Assembly: GCF_016919405.1 (NCBI RefSeq)
Contig: NZ_CP070353.1
Span: 930,001 to 994,000, forward strand
From: Ensifer sp. PDNC004
Lineage (GTDB): Bacteria; Pseudomonadota; Alphaproteobacteria; Rhizobiales; Rhizobiaceae
Reading direction: 5' to 3'
Length of the DNA stretch: 64,000 bases
The notes under the pieces are model-generated. The model saw only the letters and a list, made by a program, of their open reading frames with translations, made no database searches and had not been told where the DNA came from. Shown piece by piece: positions 22,179 through 30,076 of this stretch. How positions within the stretch are numbered: the first letter of the stretch is position 1; each line of letters opens with the position of its first letter. Made by a program: the position numbers and the translations under genes.

Positions 22179-23201
22179 TTAGCGCTTCGAAGCGAAGAGC
22201 TTCAGATAGGCGTCGGTGATCGCCTGCTTCGAGAACTGGTTCATCAGCGTCTCATGGCCGCGTTCGGCAAGACTTTCGCCCAGCGAGGGATCGCCCGCGA
22301 TGCGGTCGATCGCCTGGGCAAAGCCGTCGGCGTCACCGATATCGACCATCAAGCCGTTTTCGCCGTCGCGCATGAACCATTGCGGTCCTTCCGACCGGCT
22401 CGACACGACAGGCGTGCCTTGCGCCCAGGATTCGAGGATAACGTTGCCGAGCGGCTCATGGCTCGATGCCATGACGAAGATATCCGAAGCAGCAAGGAAA
22501 GGCCGCGTGTCCTTCTGCCAACCGGCAAAGCGCACGCGCTTCGACACGCCGAGGTCGGCAGCGAGCTTTTCCAGGTTTGCCCGCTCCTCGCCATCGCCCA
22601 CCAGCCAGAGATAGGCATCCGGCACCTTGGCGATCGCCTGGATCAGGGTGTGGAAGCCCTTGCGCGGGACGAAGCGCCCCATCGACATGACGACAGGCAC
22701 GTTTTCAGGCGTGTCGAGCGTGGCGCGGCTGATCGGAGCGACCCGCTCGGTTCCGGTGAAGTTGGAAATCACCTCGACGTCACGCTTCCAGCCGATCTTG
22801 CGCACATGCTCGGCAATGCCCGGCGTGTTGCAGACGAGGCAGTCGGTGTTGCGGAAGTAGTCGAGCCGTAACGGATAGTCGCCGAGACGCGAGATCTTGA
22901 TGCAGCCCTTGTAGTTGGGCATCAGGCGGCTGGCGCGCGGCATCCAGGCAAAGAGCGCGTCGGGCTTCTCGCGCCGCGCCATGCTGCTGACCTTCATCGG
23001 CAAGAGAATGCGGTCGAGCGACAGGTTGCGGAAGTTGCTTTCGATGATGCGCGTCGCGCCCTCGATGTCCTTCCGCCAGATGCGACCCGGCCGGATAACC
23101 GAGGTCTGCTCGACGCCGCGCTCGCCGAGCGCGTTGACCAGGTGGACGAAGAAGCGCTCAGCGCCGCCGTCCTTGCCGAAGTGAAAATGCATGACTTTCA
23201 T
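22179..23201 (-). CDS. LPS core GT4 glycosyltransferase (LpsE/LpsD-like)
   Basis: 340 aa. N-terminal acceptor domain MKVMHFHFGKDGGAERFFVH (GGAERF is typical of GT4), and C-terminal donor domain with VMSMGRFVPRKGFHTLIQA, WLVGDGEERANLE and SSHEPLGNVILESWAQGTPV (E-x7-E). It is convergent with lpsB and 6 bp downstream of the GT2 gene, so those two form one operon. S. meliloti is remembered as having two GT4 genes here (lpsE and lpsD); this window has one, so the exact name is left open. Confidence 0.9.
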   Translation of the reverse strand: MKVMHFHFGKDGGAERFFVHLVNALGERGVEQTSVIRPGRIWRKDIEGATRIIESNFRNLSLDRILLPMKVSSMARREKPDALFAWMPRASRLMPNYKGCIKISRLGDYPLRLDYFRNTDCLVCNTPGIAEHVRKIGWKRDVEVISNFTGTERVAPISRATLDTPENVPVVMSMGRFVPRKGFHTLIQAIAKVPDAYLWLVGDGEERANLEKLAADLGVSKRVRFAGWQKDTRPFLAASDIFVMASSHEPLGNVILESWAQGTPVVSSRSEGPQWFMRDGENGLMVDIGDADGFAQAIDRIAGDPSLGESLAERGHETLMNQFSKQAITDAYLKLFASKR

Positions 23202-23207
23202 GGAACC

Positions 23208-24029
23208 TCACCGCTGGTTCTGCCGCCGATCCATATCATCATGGTTCGGGTGGCGTTTCAGCGCGTGCCTCTGATAGATCTTGGCGGCAGTCAGGAAAGC
23301 GTAGACCGCCCCCGTCATCGCCTCGATGAAGCCTGGAAAGCCGCAGCGCCACAGGCCGTTACGGAAATAGAGCCGGAGGAAATAGAGCGGCGGGCTGAAC
23401 AGCATCTTGTAGGGCCTCGCCGACTTGCCGGCGGCGAATTGCTGGTCGGCCTTCAGCGTCGAGTACTTGTTTTCCTTGAGGATCTGCTCGTCGATGATCA
23501 GCGGCCGGTAGTGCAGCAGGCTGCCCTTGGGAGCGGCGCCGACCGCGCCATCGGGCACGATGCCTTCGTGGACCTTCTGGTTAAGGTCGTAGCGGCCCCT
23601 GCCCTGGCGGATAAGCCGCAGGTTCCGTCGCTCGTGCGCGCGCTCCGGCGTGTAGCCATAGCCGATCAGGTAGGGCCTGCGCGCGACGCGCCAGCCAACC
23701 GTCTCCGGTGGCGCATCGAGCAGCGACGGCAGCAGCGCCTTCAGCGGTTCGTCCAGGCGTTCGTCGGAATCGATGTTGAAGCACCAGGGCTGCGTGCATT
23801 GATCAAGCGCGAACTGCTTCTGGCCGGCATAGCCCCGCCACGGCTCATGCAGGAAACGGATCGGCCAGCCCTTGTCGATGTAGGACTGCACGAGTGCCGG
23901 CGTTCCGTCGGTCGAGCCGGAATCGACGATGACGATTTCTGAGCATTGCTCGAGGCTCTCGATGCAATTGCCGAGATAGGCTTCTTCGTTCTGGCAGATG
24001 ATGAAGGCGGACAGCGGAAGCTTGTTCAT
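23208..24029 (-). CDS. LPS core GT2 glycosyltransferase (LpsC/WaaE-like)
   Basis: 273 aa. GT-A fold family 2: LSAFIICQNEEAYLGNCIESL, EIVIVDSGSTDGTPALVQSY and the metal-binding region CFNIDSDERLDEPLKALLP, then KVHEGIVPDG, typical of the KdtX/WaaE/LgtF branch that adds glucose to the inner core. The C-terminus has a hydrophobic stretch near FIEAMTGAVYAFLTAAKIY. It lies 9 bp downstream of the lrp-family gene and 6 bp upstream of the GT4 gene. Probably the lpsC equivalent of S. meliloti, based on order. Confidence 0.9.
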   Translation of the reverse strand: MNKLPLSAFIICQNEEAYLGNCIESLEQCSEIVIVDSGSTDGTPALVQSYIDKGWPIRFLHEPWRGYAGQKQFALDQCTQPWCFNIDSDERLDEPLKALLPSLLDAPPETVGWRVARRPYLIGYGYTPERAHERRNLRLIRQGRGRYDLNQKVHEGIVPDGAVGAAPKGSLLHYRPLIIDEQILKENKYSTLKADQQFAAGKSARPYKMLFSPPLYFLRLYFRNGLWRCGFPGFIEAMTGAVYAFLTAAKIYQRHALKRHPNHDDMDRRQNQR

Positions 24030-24038
24030 GGGCAGGCC

Positions 24039-24509
24039 TTAGATCTGGACGAGGCCGATATCCTTGACCTGGCGAATGGTCAGCATCGTGCGCACCGTGT
24101 CGACGCGTTCGTTGGCCGTCAGCACTTCGATGACGAAATCCTGGAAAGTCGTGAGGTTTTCGGCGACACAATGCAGCAGGAAATCGCTTTCGCCGGAAAC
24201 CGTCCAGGCCTGCCGGACGATCTGCCATTCGGCGGTGGCGGCGGCGAAGGCCTTCAGATCGGCTTCCGACTGGCGCTTCAGGCCCACCATGCAGAAGGCG
24301 ACGAGATCAAAGCCGAGTGCCGGAGCGTTCAGCAGCGCGTGATAGCCCTTGATGACGCCCGTCTCTTCGAGCTTGCGCACGCGCCGCAGGCACGGCGGCG
24401 CGGAGATGCCGACCCTTTGCGCGAGATCGACATTGGTCATCCGGCCATCACGCTGGAGCTCGCGAAGGATCTTGAGATCGATAGCGTCGAGCTCGACTTG
24501 TTTCGTCAT
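24039..24509 (-). CDS. lrp: Lrp/AsnC family transcriptional regulator
   Basis: 156 aa. N-terminal HTH LDAIDLKILRELQRDGRMTN with VDLAQRVGISAPPCLRRVRK, then the RAM/AsnC_trans_reg domain (LVAFCMVGLKRQSEADLKAF; SGESDFLLHCVAENLTTFQDF). It lies at the right edge of the lps cluster, as lrp does in S. meliloti, transcribed toward the glycosyltransferases with only 9 bp between. The effector amino acid is unknown. Confidence 0.93.
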   Translation of the reverse strand: MTKQVELDAIDLKILRELQRDGRMTNVDLAQRVGISAPPCLRRVRKLEETGVIKGYHALLNAPALGFDLVAFCMVGLKRQSEADLKAFAAATAEWQIVRQAWTVSGESDFLLHCVAENLTTFQDFVIEVLTANERVDTVRTMLTIRQVKDIGLVQI

Positions 24510-25145
24510 GAACGTTCGTCCTTTTCGTGGTGACTTTGAGCGCGAGGCAAAGTCGAAAACTTGTGTCTACCGATGGTGAGGTTGCCCCGATCGTGGGCGA
24601 CGTCGACTGATGCGTCCCTATCCCGGCGCTGCCGCGATCGTCTCGGTCGAGATTTTCGGCAAGGCGCGCTCGTCAAGGGCAAGGTCGTCTCGAGTCGGTG
24701 CGTGGCCGAGCGCAGCGCGTTCGCAGTGCAACCATGCACGGCCGGCATTCAACCCCATATGCTTCTCCAGCAAAGTGAATCCGCGTGAAATATCGTCAAA
24801 CCCGCTGGACAACAAGGAGCCCGGCCGACTATTCGCGGGAAAATGGCGTTGGCGATGCCGGCAGATGTGCAAATAGAGGTGGACATCGTCAGAAGCGACA
24901 CGAAGTGCGCTACACTGCCGCCGCGCGCCCCGGCGCGAGACGCGGATCGATGCCGGGCCGACGCCTGTGCCCTAAGCGCGTCATCTGGTGGCAAAAGCGG
25001 GCTTGAGGCTCAAGCACTTGTGTGTATCAGGCTGTGCGCTCTTGAAAGTCATGGTGGGGAATACCTAAAGTATGGAACGATTTCCCATTGACGCAATGGA
25101 ATCGGATGGGGACGCAATCCTCTCCGATGAACGAAGGACAAGATT
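24510..25145. other. Intergenic region lrp-trxB (636 bp), no gene supported
   Basis: Short frames exist on both strands, but none has a convincing ribosome-binding site or family. A small dyad GCTTGAG-G-CTCAAGC is near 25000. A possible trxB promoter (TTGAAA, 18-bp spacer, TAAAGT) lies just upstream of 25075. Divergent promoters for lrp and trxB must be here. Confidence 0.4.
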
Positions 25146-26120
25146 ATGACTGCCCGTCACGTGAAAGTGCTGATCATCGGCTCCGGCCCGGCTGGCTACA
25201 CCGCCGCCATCTATACGGCGCGCGCCATGCTCGAGCCCGTGCTGATCGCCGGCATGGAACAGGGCGGCCAGTTGATGATCACGACGGACGTCGAAAACTA
25301 CCCGGGCTATGCCGATCCGGTCCAGGGCCCGTGGATGATGGAGCAGATGCTGAAGCAGGCGACCCATGTCGGCGCCGAGATCGTCAACGATCTCGTGACC
25401 GATGTCGACCTGTCGGTTCGTCCGTTCCGCATCAAGACCGACAGCGGCAACGACTGGACGGCGGACGCGCTGATCATCGCCACCGGCGCCAAGGCAAAGT
25501 GGCTCGGCATCGAGACCGAACCGACCTTCATGGGCTTCGGCGTCTCGGCCTGCGCCACCTGCGACGGCTTCTTCTATCGCAACAAGGACGTGATCGTCGT
25601 CGGCGGCGGCAACTCGGCCGTCGAGGAAGCGCTCTACCTGTCGAACCTCGCCAAGACCGTGACGGTCGTTCACCGCCGCGATTCCTTCCGCGCCGAAAAG
25701 ATCCTGCAGGAGCGCCTGTTCGCCAAGCCGAACGTCAAGGTGATCTGGGATCACGAGGTCGTCGAATACCTGGGTGCGCCGGCCAAGCCGCCGATGCCCG
25801 CTTCCGTCAACGGAGTGAAGCTGCGCAACACCAAGACCGGCGAAACCTCCGACATGGTCACCGACGGCGTGTTCGTCGCGATCGGTCATGCACCTGCGGT
25901 CGAACTTTTCAAAGGCAAGCTTCGGCAGAAGTCCAACGGCTATCTCTGGACCGCAGCCGATTCGACGGCGACCGACGTGCCCGGCGTTTTTGCCGCAGGC
26001 GACGTTACGGACGACATTTACCGTCAGGCGGTTACGGCGGCCGGCATGGGCTGCATGGCAGCGCTTGAGGCCGAGAAATACCTGGCGGGTCATATGCCCG
26101 TCGCAATTGCAGCCGAATAG
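25146..26120 (+). CDS. trxB: Thioredoxin-disulfide reductase
   Basis: 324 aa. FAD-dependent NADPH:thioredoxin reductase: FAD-binding VLIIGSGPAGYTAAIYTARA, redox-active CATCDG in the NADPH domain, NADPH fold VVGGGNSAVEEALYLSNLA and a final FAD contact AAGDVTDDIYRQAVTAAGMG. It keeps cytosolic thioredoxin reduced. It is 104 bp upstream of lsrB on the same strand, the arrangement known from Sinorhizobium; a hairpin (26188-26213) separates them. Confidence 0.97.
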   Translation: MTARHVKVLIIGSGPAGYTAAIYTARAMLEPVLIAGMEQGGQLMITTDVENYPGYADPVQGPWMMEQMLKQATHVGAEIVNDLVTDVDLSVRPFRIKTDSGNDWTADALIIATGAKAKWLGIETEPTFMGFGVSACATCDGFFYRNKDVIVVGGGNSAVEEALYLSNLAKTVTVVHRRDSFRAEKILQERLFAKPNVKVIWDHEVVEYLGAPAKPPMPASVNGVKLRNTKTGETSDMVTDGVFVAIGHAPAVELFKGKLRQKSNGYLWTAADSTATDVPGVFAAGDVTDDIYRQAVTAAGMGCMAALEAEKYLAGHMPVAIAAE

Positions 26121-26187
26121 AAGCTGCGAATCGGGGTGGTGTCGCTGAGGCACCTCGCCCGTGTGGGAACAGATGCATCAGCCACGC

Positions 26188-26213
26188 CCGGAAGACAGGA
26201 CCCCGTCTTCCGG
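26188..26213 (+). promoter_or_regulatory. Hairpin overlapping the lsrB ribosome-binding region
   Basis: CCGGAAGAC (26188-26196) pairs with GTCTTCCGG (26205-26213). The right arm runs into CCGGAG, the only Shine-Dalgarno-like sequence for the ATG at 26225. It may be a weak terminator of trxB or modulate lsrB translation. Confidence 0.4.
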
Positions 26214-26224
26214 AGTGGTTTCTT

Positions 26225-27133
26225 ATGGGGGACTTCATGTCGCTGGACTGGGACAAACTGCGCATTTTTCACGCGGCGGCCGAGGCTGGGTCGTTCACCC
26301 ATGCGGCAGACAAGCTTCATCTTTCGCAGTCCGCGATCAGCCGGCAGGTCAGCTCGCTGGAGCAGGATGTCGGCATCAAGCTGTTCCACCGTCATGCGCG
26401 CGGCCTGATCCTCACCGAACAGGGCGAGATCCTCTATCGCACCGCGCATGAAGTGCTGATGAAGCTCGAAAGCGTCAAGGTCCAGCTGAGCGAGACCACC
26501 GACAAACCGAGCGGCAAGCTGCGCATCACCACCACGGTCGGTCTCGGCCAGGGCTGGCTCACCGACAAGATCCAGGAATTCATGTCGCTGCACCCGGAGG
26601 TGCAGGTTCAGCTCATCCTCGACAACGAAGAACTGGACGTGAACATGCGCCATGCGGACTGTGCCATCCGCCTGCGTCAGCCGCAGCAGTCGGATCTCAT
26701 CCAGCGCAAGCTCTTCACCGTGCACATGCACGTCTATGCAGCTCCGTCCTACATCAACAAGTATGGCGAGCCGCAGTCGGTCGAGGATCTCGACAACCAC
26801 CGCATCATCACCTTCGGCGAGCCGGCGCCGAACTATCTGCTCGACGTCAACTGGCTCGAGATCGCCGGCCGCGATTCCGACAATCCGCGCGTGTCGCATC
26901 TGCAGATCAACAGCCAGACCTCGATCAAGCGCGCCTGCCTGCTCGGCATCGGCGTCGCCATGCTGCCCGACTATATCGTCGGCCGCGACCCTGGCCTCAT
27001 CCAGCTGCCGATCAGCGCCGACATCCCGTCTTTCGATACCTATTTCTGCTATCCGGACGAGATGAAGAACGCAGCCAAGCTCAAGGTCTTCCGCGACTAC
27101 ATCGTCGCCAAGGCCCGCAACTGGAACTTCTAG
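26225..27133 (+). CDS. lsrB: LysR-type regulator LsrB (VtlR-like)
   Basis: 302 aa from ATG 26225; an in-frame ATG at 26237 has GGGGGA four bases upstream. The HTH is DWDKLRIFHAAAEAGSFTHA with SQSAISRQVSSLEQDVGIKL. Three cysteines fall at 146, 238 and 275 of the 302-aa form, the positions I recall as redox-relevant in S. meliloti LsrB. Location after trxB and directly before two AbcR-type sRNA genes matches LsrB/VtlR, which activates AbcR sRNAs in Agrobacterium and Brucella. Its role here is inferred from that. Confidence 0.92.
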   Translation: MGDFMSLDWDKLRIFHAAAEAGSFTHAADKLHLSQSAISRQVSSLEQDVGIKLFHRHARGLILTEQGEILYRTAHEVLMKLESVKVQLSETTDKPSGKLRITTTVGLGQGWLTDKIQEFMSLHPEVQVQLILDNEELDVNMRHADCAIRLRQPQQSDLIQRKLFTVHMHVYAAPSYINKYGEPQSVEDLDNHRIITFGEPAPNYLLDVNWLEIAGRDSDNPRVSHLQINSQTSIKRACLLGIGVAMLPDYIVGRDPGLIQLPISADIPSFDTYFCYPDEMKNAAKLKVFRDYIVAKARNWNF

Positions 27134-27211
27134 CGCACTCCGCGCGAATGCTCATTTTCCGAGCATTTTCCCGAGTGGATGCCAACCTTCTGTTTTTGCA
27201 TCGATATTACC

Positions 27212-27245
27212 AATGCGCCGGCTAAATTGTGCGGCGCATTTTTAT
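27212..27245 (+). terminator. Rho-independent terminator downstream of lsrB
   Basis: AATGCGCCG (27212-27220) pairs perfectly with CGGCGCATT (27232-27240), followed by TTTATT. A second smaller stem, AATGCTC/GAGCATT, lies nearer the lsrB stop. Confidence 0.75.
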
Positions 27246-27273
27246 TGTGCGCCGCAGAAATAGGCAGGGATGC

Positions 27274-27297
27274 GTGCATGACATGGCTGTCATGCAC
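27274..27297. promoter_or_regulatory. 10-bp perfect dyad upstream of first AbcR copy
   Basis: GTGCATGACA-TGGC-TGTCATGCAC. Its centre is about 56 bp before the deduced sRNA 5' end. A smaller dyad, GTGAT-GAAA-ATCAC (27487-27500), sits about 52 bp before the second copy. They are candidate activator sites, possibly for LsrB; the dyad is seen, the binding is inferred. Confidence 0.5.
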
Positions 27298-27341
27298 AGA
27301 AAATGATTGTTGCGCGCCCAAAAAAGCAGCATACCAAACTC

Positions 27342-27461
27342 AGCTGATGCATCTTTGGTGGCTTCTCCTCCCAGTGCCACCGCAGCAGCTGTTCCCCTCT
27401 GGAGGTTTAATTACCTTCACAACTTATAAGGGCCCAAGTCATCTTGTGGCCCTCTTTTTTT
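27342..27461 (+). ncRNA. abcR: AbcR-type (alpha-r15) trans-acting sRNA, copy 1
   Basis: About 120 nt from AGCTGATGCATC to a T7 tail. Conserved unpaired motifs CTTCTCCTCCC and CCCCTCTGGAGG resemble anti-Shine-Dalgarno seeds; the terminator stem is AGGGCC/GGCCCT. A very similar second copy lies 84 bp downstream. In rhizobia tandem AbcR1/AbcR2 next to lsrB repress ABC-transporter mRNAs with Hfq. The 5' end is estimated by aligning the copies. Which copy is AbcR1 cannot be decided here. Confidence 0.88.
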
Positions 27462-27545
27462 GTCTACTGTTAGATACAGGCGAACCGTGATGAAAATCAC
27501 AGCCGGCTATTGAAAGCCGATACTTCGCTTCCCACATTAAAATGC

Positions 27546-27663
27546 AGCTGATGCATTCTTGGTGGCTTCTCCTCCCCGCCACCGCATTAGCTGTTCCCCT
27601 CTGGAGGTTCTTATTACCTTCACAACTACAAGGGCCCAAGTTTTCTTGAGGCCCTCTTTTTTT
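27546..27663 (+). ncRNA. abcR: AbcR-type (alpha-r15) trans-acting sRNA, copy 2
   Basis: About 118 nt, nearly identical to copy 1 in the blocks GGTGGCTTCTCCTCCC, CCCCTCTGGAGGTT and the AGGGCC...GGCCCT-T7 terminator. It differs mainly in the loop after CTCCTCCC and in the linker before the terminator. A possible -10 with TTAAAAT is just upstream. It precedes the ArsR operator region at 27697. Confidence 0.88.
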
Positions 27664-27696
27664 GCCTTCAGCACGCTCACGGTCTTGTGATTTGAA

Positions 27697-27736
27697 TATC
27701 GTGTTTTAGCGATACATCTATCGATAAAATACGATA
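27697..27736. promoter_or_regulatory. 18-bp inverted repeat operator of the ArsR/OYE operon
   Basis: TATCGTGTTTTAGCGATA and TATCGATAAAATACGATA (27697-27714, 27719-27736) are reverse complements with two mismatches and a 4-bp spacer, ending 12 bp before the ArsR ATG. Position and symmetry suit an autoregulatory operator for a dimeric winged-helix repressor. Confidence 0.65.
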
Positions 27737-27748
27737 CGGCGATATACG

Positions 27749-28039
27749 ATGGATAGAGACGAAATCTTCAAGGCGCTTGCCCATCCCGTTAGGGTCAACA
27801 TCCTCGCCTGGCTGAAGGAGCCGCAGCGCCATTTTCCGAGCCAGGAGCATCCGCTCGATCTCGGCGTATGTGCCGGCCAGTTCGAACGCTGCGGCCTGTC
27901 GCAGTCGACCGTTTCCTCGCATCTCGCTGTGCTTCAGCGCGCCGGCCTGGTGACCACCCGCAAGGTTGGCCAATGGATTTTCTACCGCCGCGATGAAGAG
28001 ACGATCGCCGCCTTCCTCAAGAGCCTCGGCGATCTCTAA
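27749..28039 (+). CDS. ArsR-family regulator, probably controlling the adjacent OYE
   Basis: 96 aa. Winged HTH: IFKALAHPVRVNILAWLKEP, then CGLSQSTVSSHLAVLQRAGL and a wing TTRKVGQWIFYRRDE. Two cysteines (around residues 44 and 51, in GVCAGQFERCGLS) precede the recognition helix and could sense electrophiles by thiol chemistry. It is followed after 46 bp by an Old Yellow Enzyme gene, an arrangement seen for electrophile-responsive repressors. An imperfect 18-bp dyad lies right upstream. Confidence 0.9.
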   Translation: MDRDEIFKALAHPVRVNILAWLKEPQRHFPSQEHPLDLGVCAGQFERCGLSQSTVSSHLAVLQRAGLVTTRKVGQWIFYRRDEETIAAFLKSLGDL

Positions 28040-28085
28040 GACGCACCTTCTCCCCAAGCAGACCTCCTCCCTGAAAGGACCTCCC

Positions 28086-29207
28086 ATGGCCTCGCTTTTC
28101 GACCCCATCACCATCGGCGACATCGCGCTGAAGAACCGCATCGTGATGGCGCCGCTAACCCGCAACCGGTCGCCGGGCGCTGTTCCGAACACCCTGAACG
28201 TGACCTATTACGAGCAGCGTGCGACGGCCGGCCTGTTGATCACGGAGGGAACGGCAATCACCCAGCAAGGCCAGGGCTATGCCGACGTGCCGGGCCTCTA
28301 TACGCCGGAAGCGCTCGACGGCTGGCGCAAGGTGACGGACGCAGTGCATGCAAAGGGCGGCCGGATCGTCGTCCAGATGTGGCATGTCGGCCGCATTTCG
28401 CACGATTCTCTGCAGCCGGGCGGCGGCAAGCCCGTGGCGCCGTCGGCCATTCGCGCCAAGTCCAAGACCTATCTGGTCAATGCCGACGGTACCGGTTCCT
28501 TTGCCGAAACCTCCGAGCCGCATGCGCTGGAGATCGCCGAGATCAAGGCGATCGTCGAGGACTACCGCAAGGCCGCACGCGCCGCGATCGACGCCGGCTT
28601 CGACGGCATCGAGATCCACGCGGCCAACGGCTATCTCATTGACCAGTTCCTGCGTTCGGGTTCGAACCACCGCACGGACGCCTATGGCGGCTCGATCGAG
28701 AACCGCGCCCGCTTCCTGTTCGAGGTCATGGATGCCGTAACGAATGAAATCGGCGCCGGCCGGGTCGGCATCCGCCTTTCGCCCGTCACCCCCGCCAACG
28801 ATGCCTTTGATCCGCAGCCGCAGCAGATCTTCGGCCACGTGGTCAAGAATCTCGCCCGCTATCCCCTCGCCTATATCCACATCATCGAAGGCGCGACCGG
28901 CGGCCCGCGCGACCACCAGCAGGGCGACCAGCCATTCGACTACGACGCGCTGCGTTCGACCTATGTGGCCGCTGGCGGCAAGGCTGCCTGGATGACCAAC
29001 AATGGCTATGACAGGGCGCTCGCGGTGAAGACGGTCAAGGACGGCGAAGCCGACCTCGTCGCTTTCGGCAAGCCGTTCATCGCCAATCCGGATCTCGTCG
29101 AGCGGTTGAAGCGCGATGCGCCGCTCAACACGCCGGATCAGGCAACCTTCTATGGCGGTGGCGCCAAGGGCTATACCGACTATCCGGCCCTTGAACAGGT
29201 CGCCTGA
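28086..29207 (+). CDS. Alkene reductase (Old Yellow Enzyme, NemA-like)
   Basis: 373 aa. FMN-dependent ene-reductase: LFDPITIGDIALKNRIVMAP, TEGTAITQQGQGYADVPG, active-site VQMWHVGRISH, EIHAANGYLIDQFLRSGSN and the C-terminal FMN phosphate site LVAFGKPFIANPDL. These enzymes reduce activated C=C bonds and nitro compounds and so detoxify electrophiles. GAAAGGA precedes ATG 28086. It is co-transcribed with the ArsR-type gene. Close to NemA/XenA, substrate not determined. Confidence 0.93.
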   Translation: MASLFDPITIGDIALKNRIVMAPLTRNRSPGAVPNTLNVTYYEQRATAGLLITEGTAITQQGQGYADVPGLYTPEALDGWRKVTDAVHAKGGRIVVQMWHVGRISHDSLQPGGGKPVAPSAIRAKSKTYLVNADGTGSFAETSEPHALEIAEIKAIVEDYRKAARAAIDAGFDGIEIHAANGYLIDQFLRSGSNHRTDAYGGSIENRARFLFEVMDAVTNEIGAGRVGIRLSPVTPANDAFDPQPQQIFGHVVKNLARYPLAYIHIIEGATGGPRDHQQGDQPFDYDALRSTYVAAGGKAAWMTNNGYDRALAVKTVKDGEADLVAFGKPFIANPDLVERLKRDAPLNTPDQATFYGGGAKGYTDYPALEQVA

Positions 29208-29270
29208 CACTCCCACATGGCAATGCTCCGCCTCCTTGGCGGAGCATTTGTCCTTGGGAATGAAGAGCTT

Positions 29271-30074
29271 ATGTTTTCGCTATATTCAGAAAAATGGTCA
29301 TTGCATCCTGACGGCGACGTCATCGTAACCCCCTCCAGCAGTCTTTACCCCGTCCGTTATCGCGGCCAGCAGGCAATGCTCAAGGTCGCCGAGGACCCGG
29401 AAGAGAAGTATGGCCGCCTGCCGCTGCTCTACTGGAACGGGCAAGGCGCCGCAAAGGTCTTTGAGGCCGATGGCGACGCGGTACTGATGGAGCGCACCGA
29501 CAGCCGGCGCAACCTCTTCCACATGGCGATGACCGGAAGCGACGAGGATGTGACGCGCATCATCTGCCGCACCGTCGCCGCGCTACATGCGCCGCGCTCA
29601 ACACCGGTTCCCGGCGATCTCGTGCCGCTCGACAGATGGTTCACCTCTCTGGAAACGGCTGCTCCCGCTCAAGGCGGGCTCTTTGCCCGTGCGCTCGAGG
29701 CGGCGAAAAGCCTGTTTGCCGATCCCGAACCGCCGGTCGTGCTGCATGCCGACGTGCACCACGCCAATATCCTCGATTTCGGCGATCGCGGCTGGCTGGC
29801 GATCGATCCGAAACGCGTGCTCGGCGATCGCGGCTACGACTACGCCAACCTGTTCTGCAATCCGGAACTGCCCCTGGTTACCGCTCCGGGCCGACTGCAG
29901 CGGCATCTGCCCATCGTCGCCAAGGAGACCGGGCTTCACCCGCACCGTATCCTCAACTGGGTGCTTGCCTATGCCGGGCTTTCCGCAGCCTGGTTCCTGG
30001 AAGACAACGACGAATTCGGTGTCGAGAACGACCTCGCAATGGCGCGGATCGCCATCGCCGAACTCGACCGCTAA
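29271..30074 (+). CDS. Aminoglycoside phosphotransferase, APH(6)-like
   Basis: 267 aa from MFSLYSEKWSLHPDGD. Kinase fold with VVLHADVHHANILDFGDRG (H-x-D-x-H-x2-N catalytic loop) and WLAIDPKRVLGDRGYDYANL (metal-binding Asp), the pattern of the streptomycin 6-kinase/APH(6) family. Chromosomal members often act on unknown hydroxylated substrates, so resistance is not implied. It starts 64 bp after the OYE stop and ends 3 bp before the convergent XRE-cupin gene. Confidence 0.85.
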   Translation: MFSLYSEKWSLHPDGDVIVTPSSSLYPVRYRGQQAMLKVAEDPEEKYGRLPLLYWNGQGAAKVFEADGDAVLMERTDSRRNLFHMAMTGSDEDVTRIICRTVAALHAPRSTPVPGDLVPLDRWFTSLETAAPAQGGLFARALEAAKSLFADPEPPVVLHADVHHANILDFGDRGWLAIDPKRVLGDRGYDYANLFCNPELPLVTAPGRLQRHLPIVAKETGLHPHRILNWVLAYAGLSAAWFLEDNDEFGVENDLAMARIAIAELDR

Positions 30075-30076
30075 GC

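Noticed and set aside
24610..24876. Small ORFs on both strands in the lrp-trxB spacer
   Set aside because: No ribosome-binding site, no family, Ser/Arg-rich; likely chance frames.
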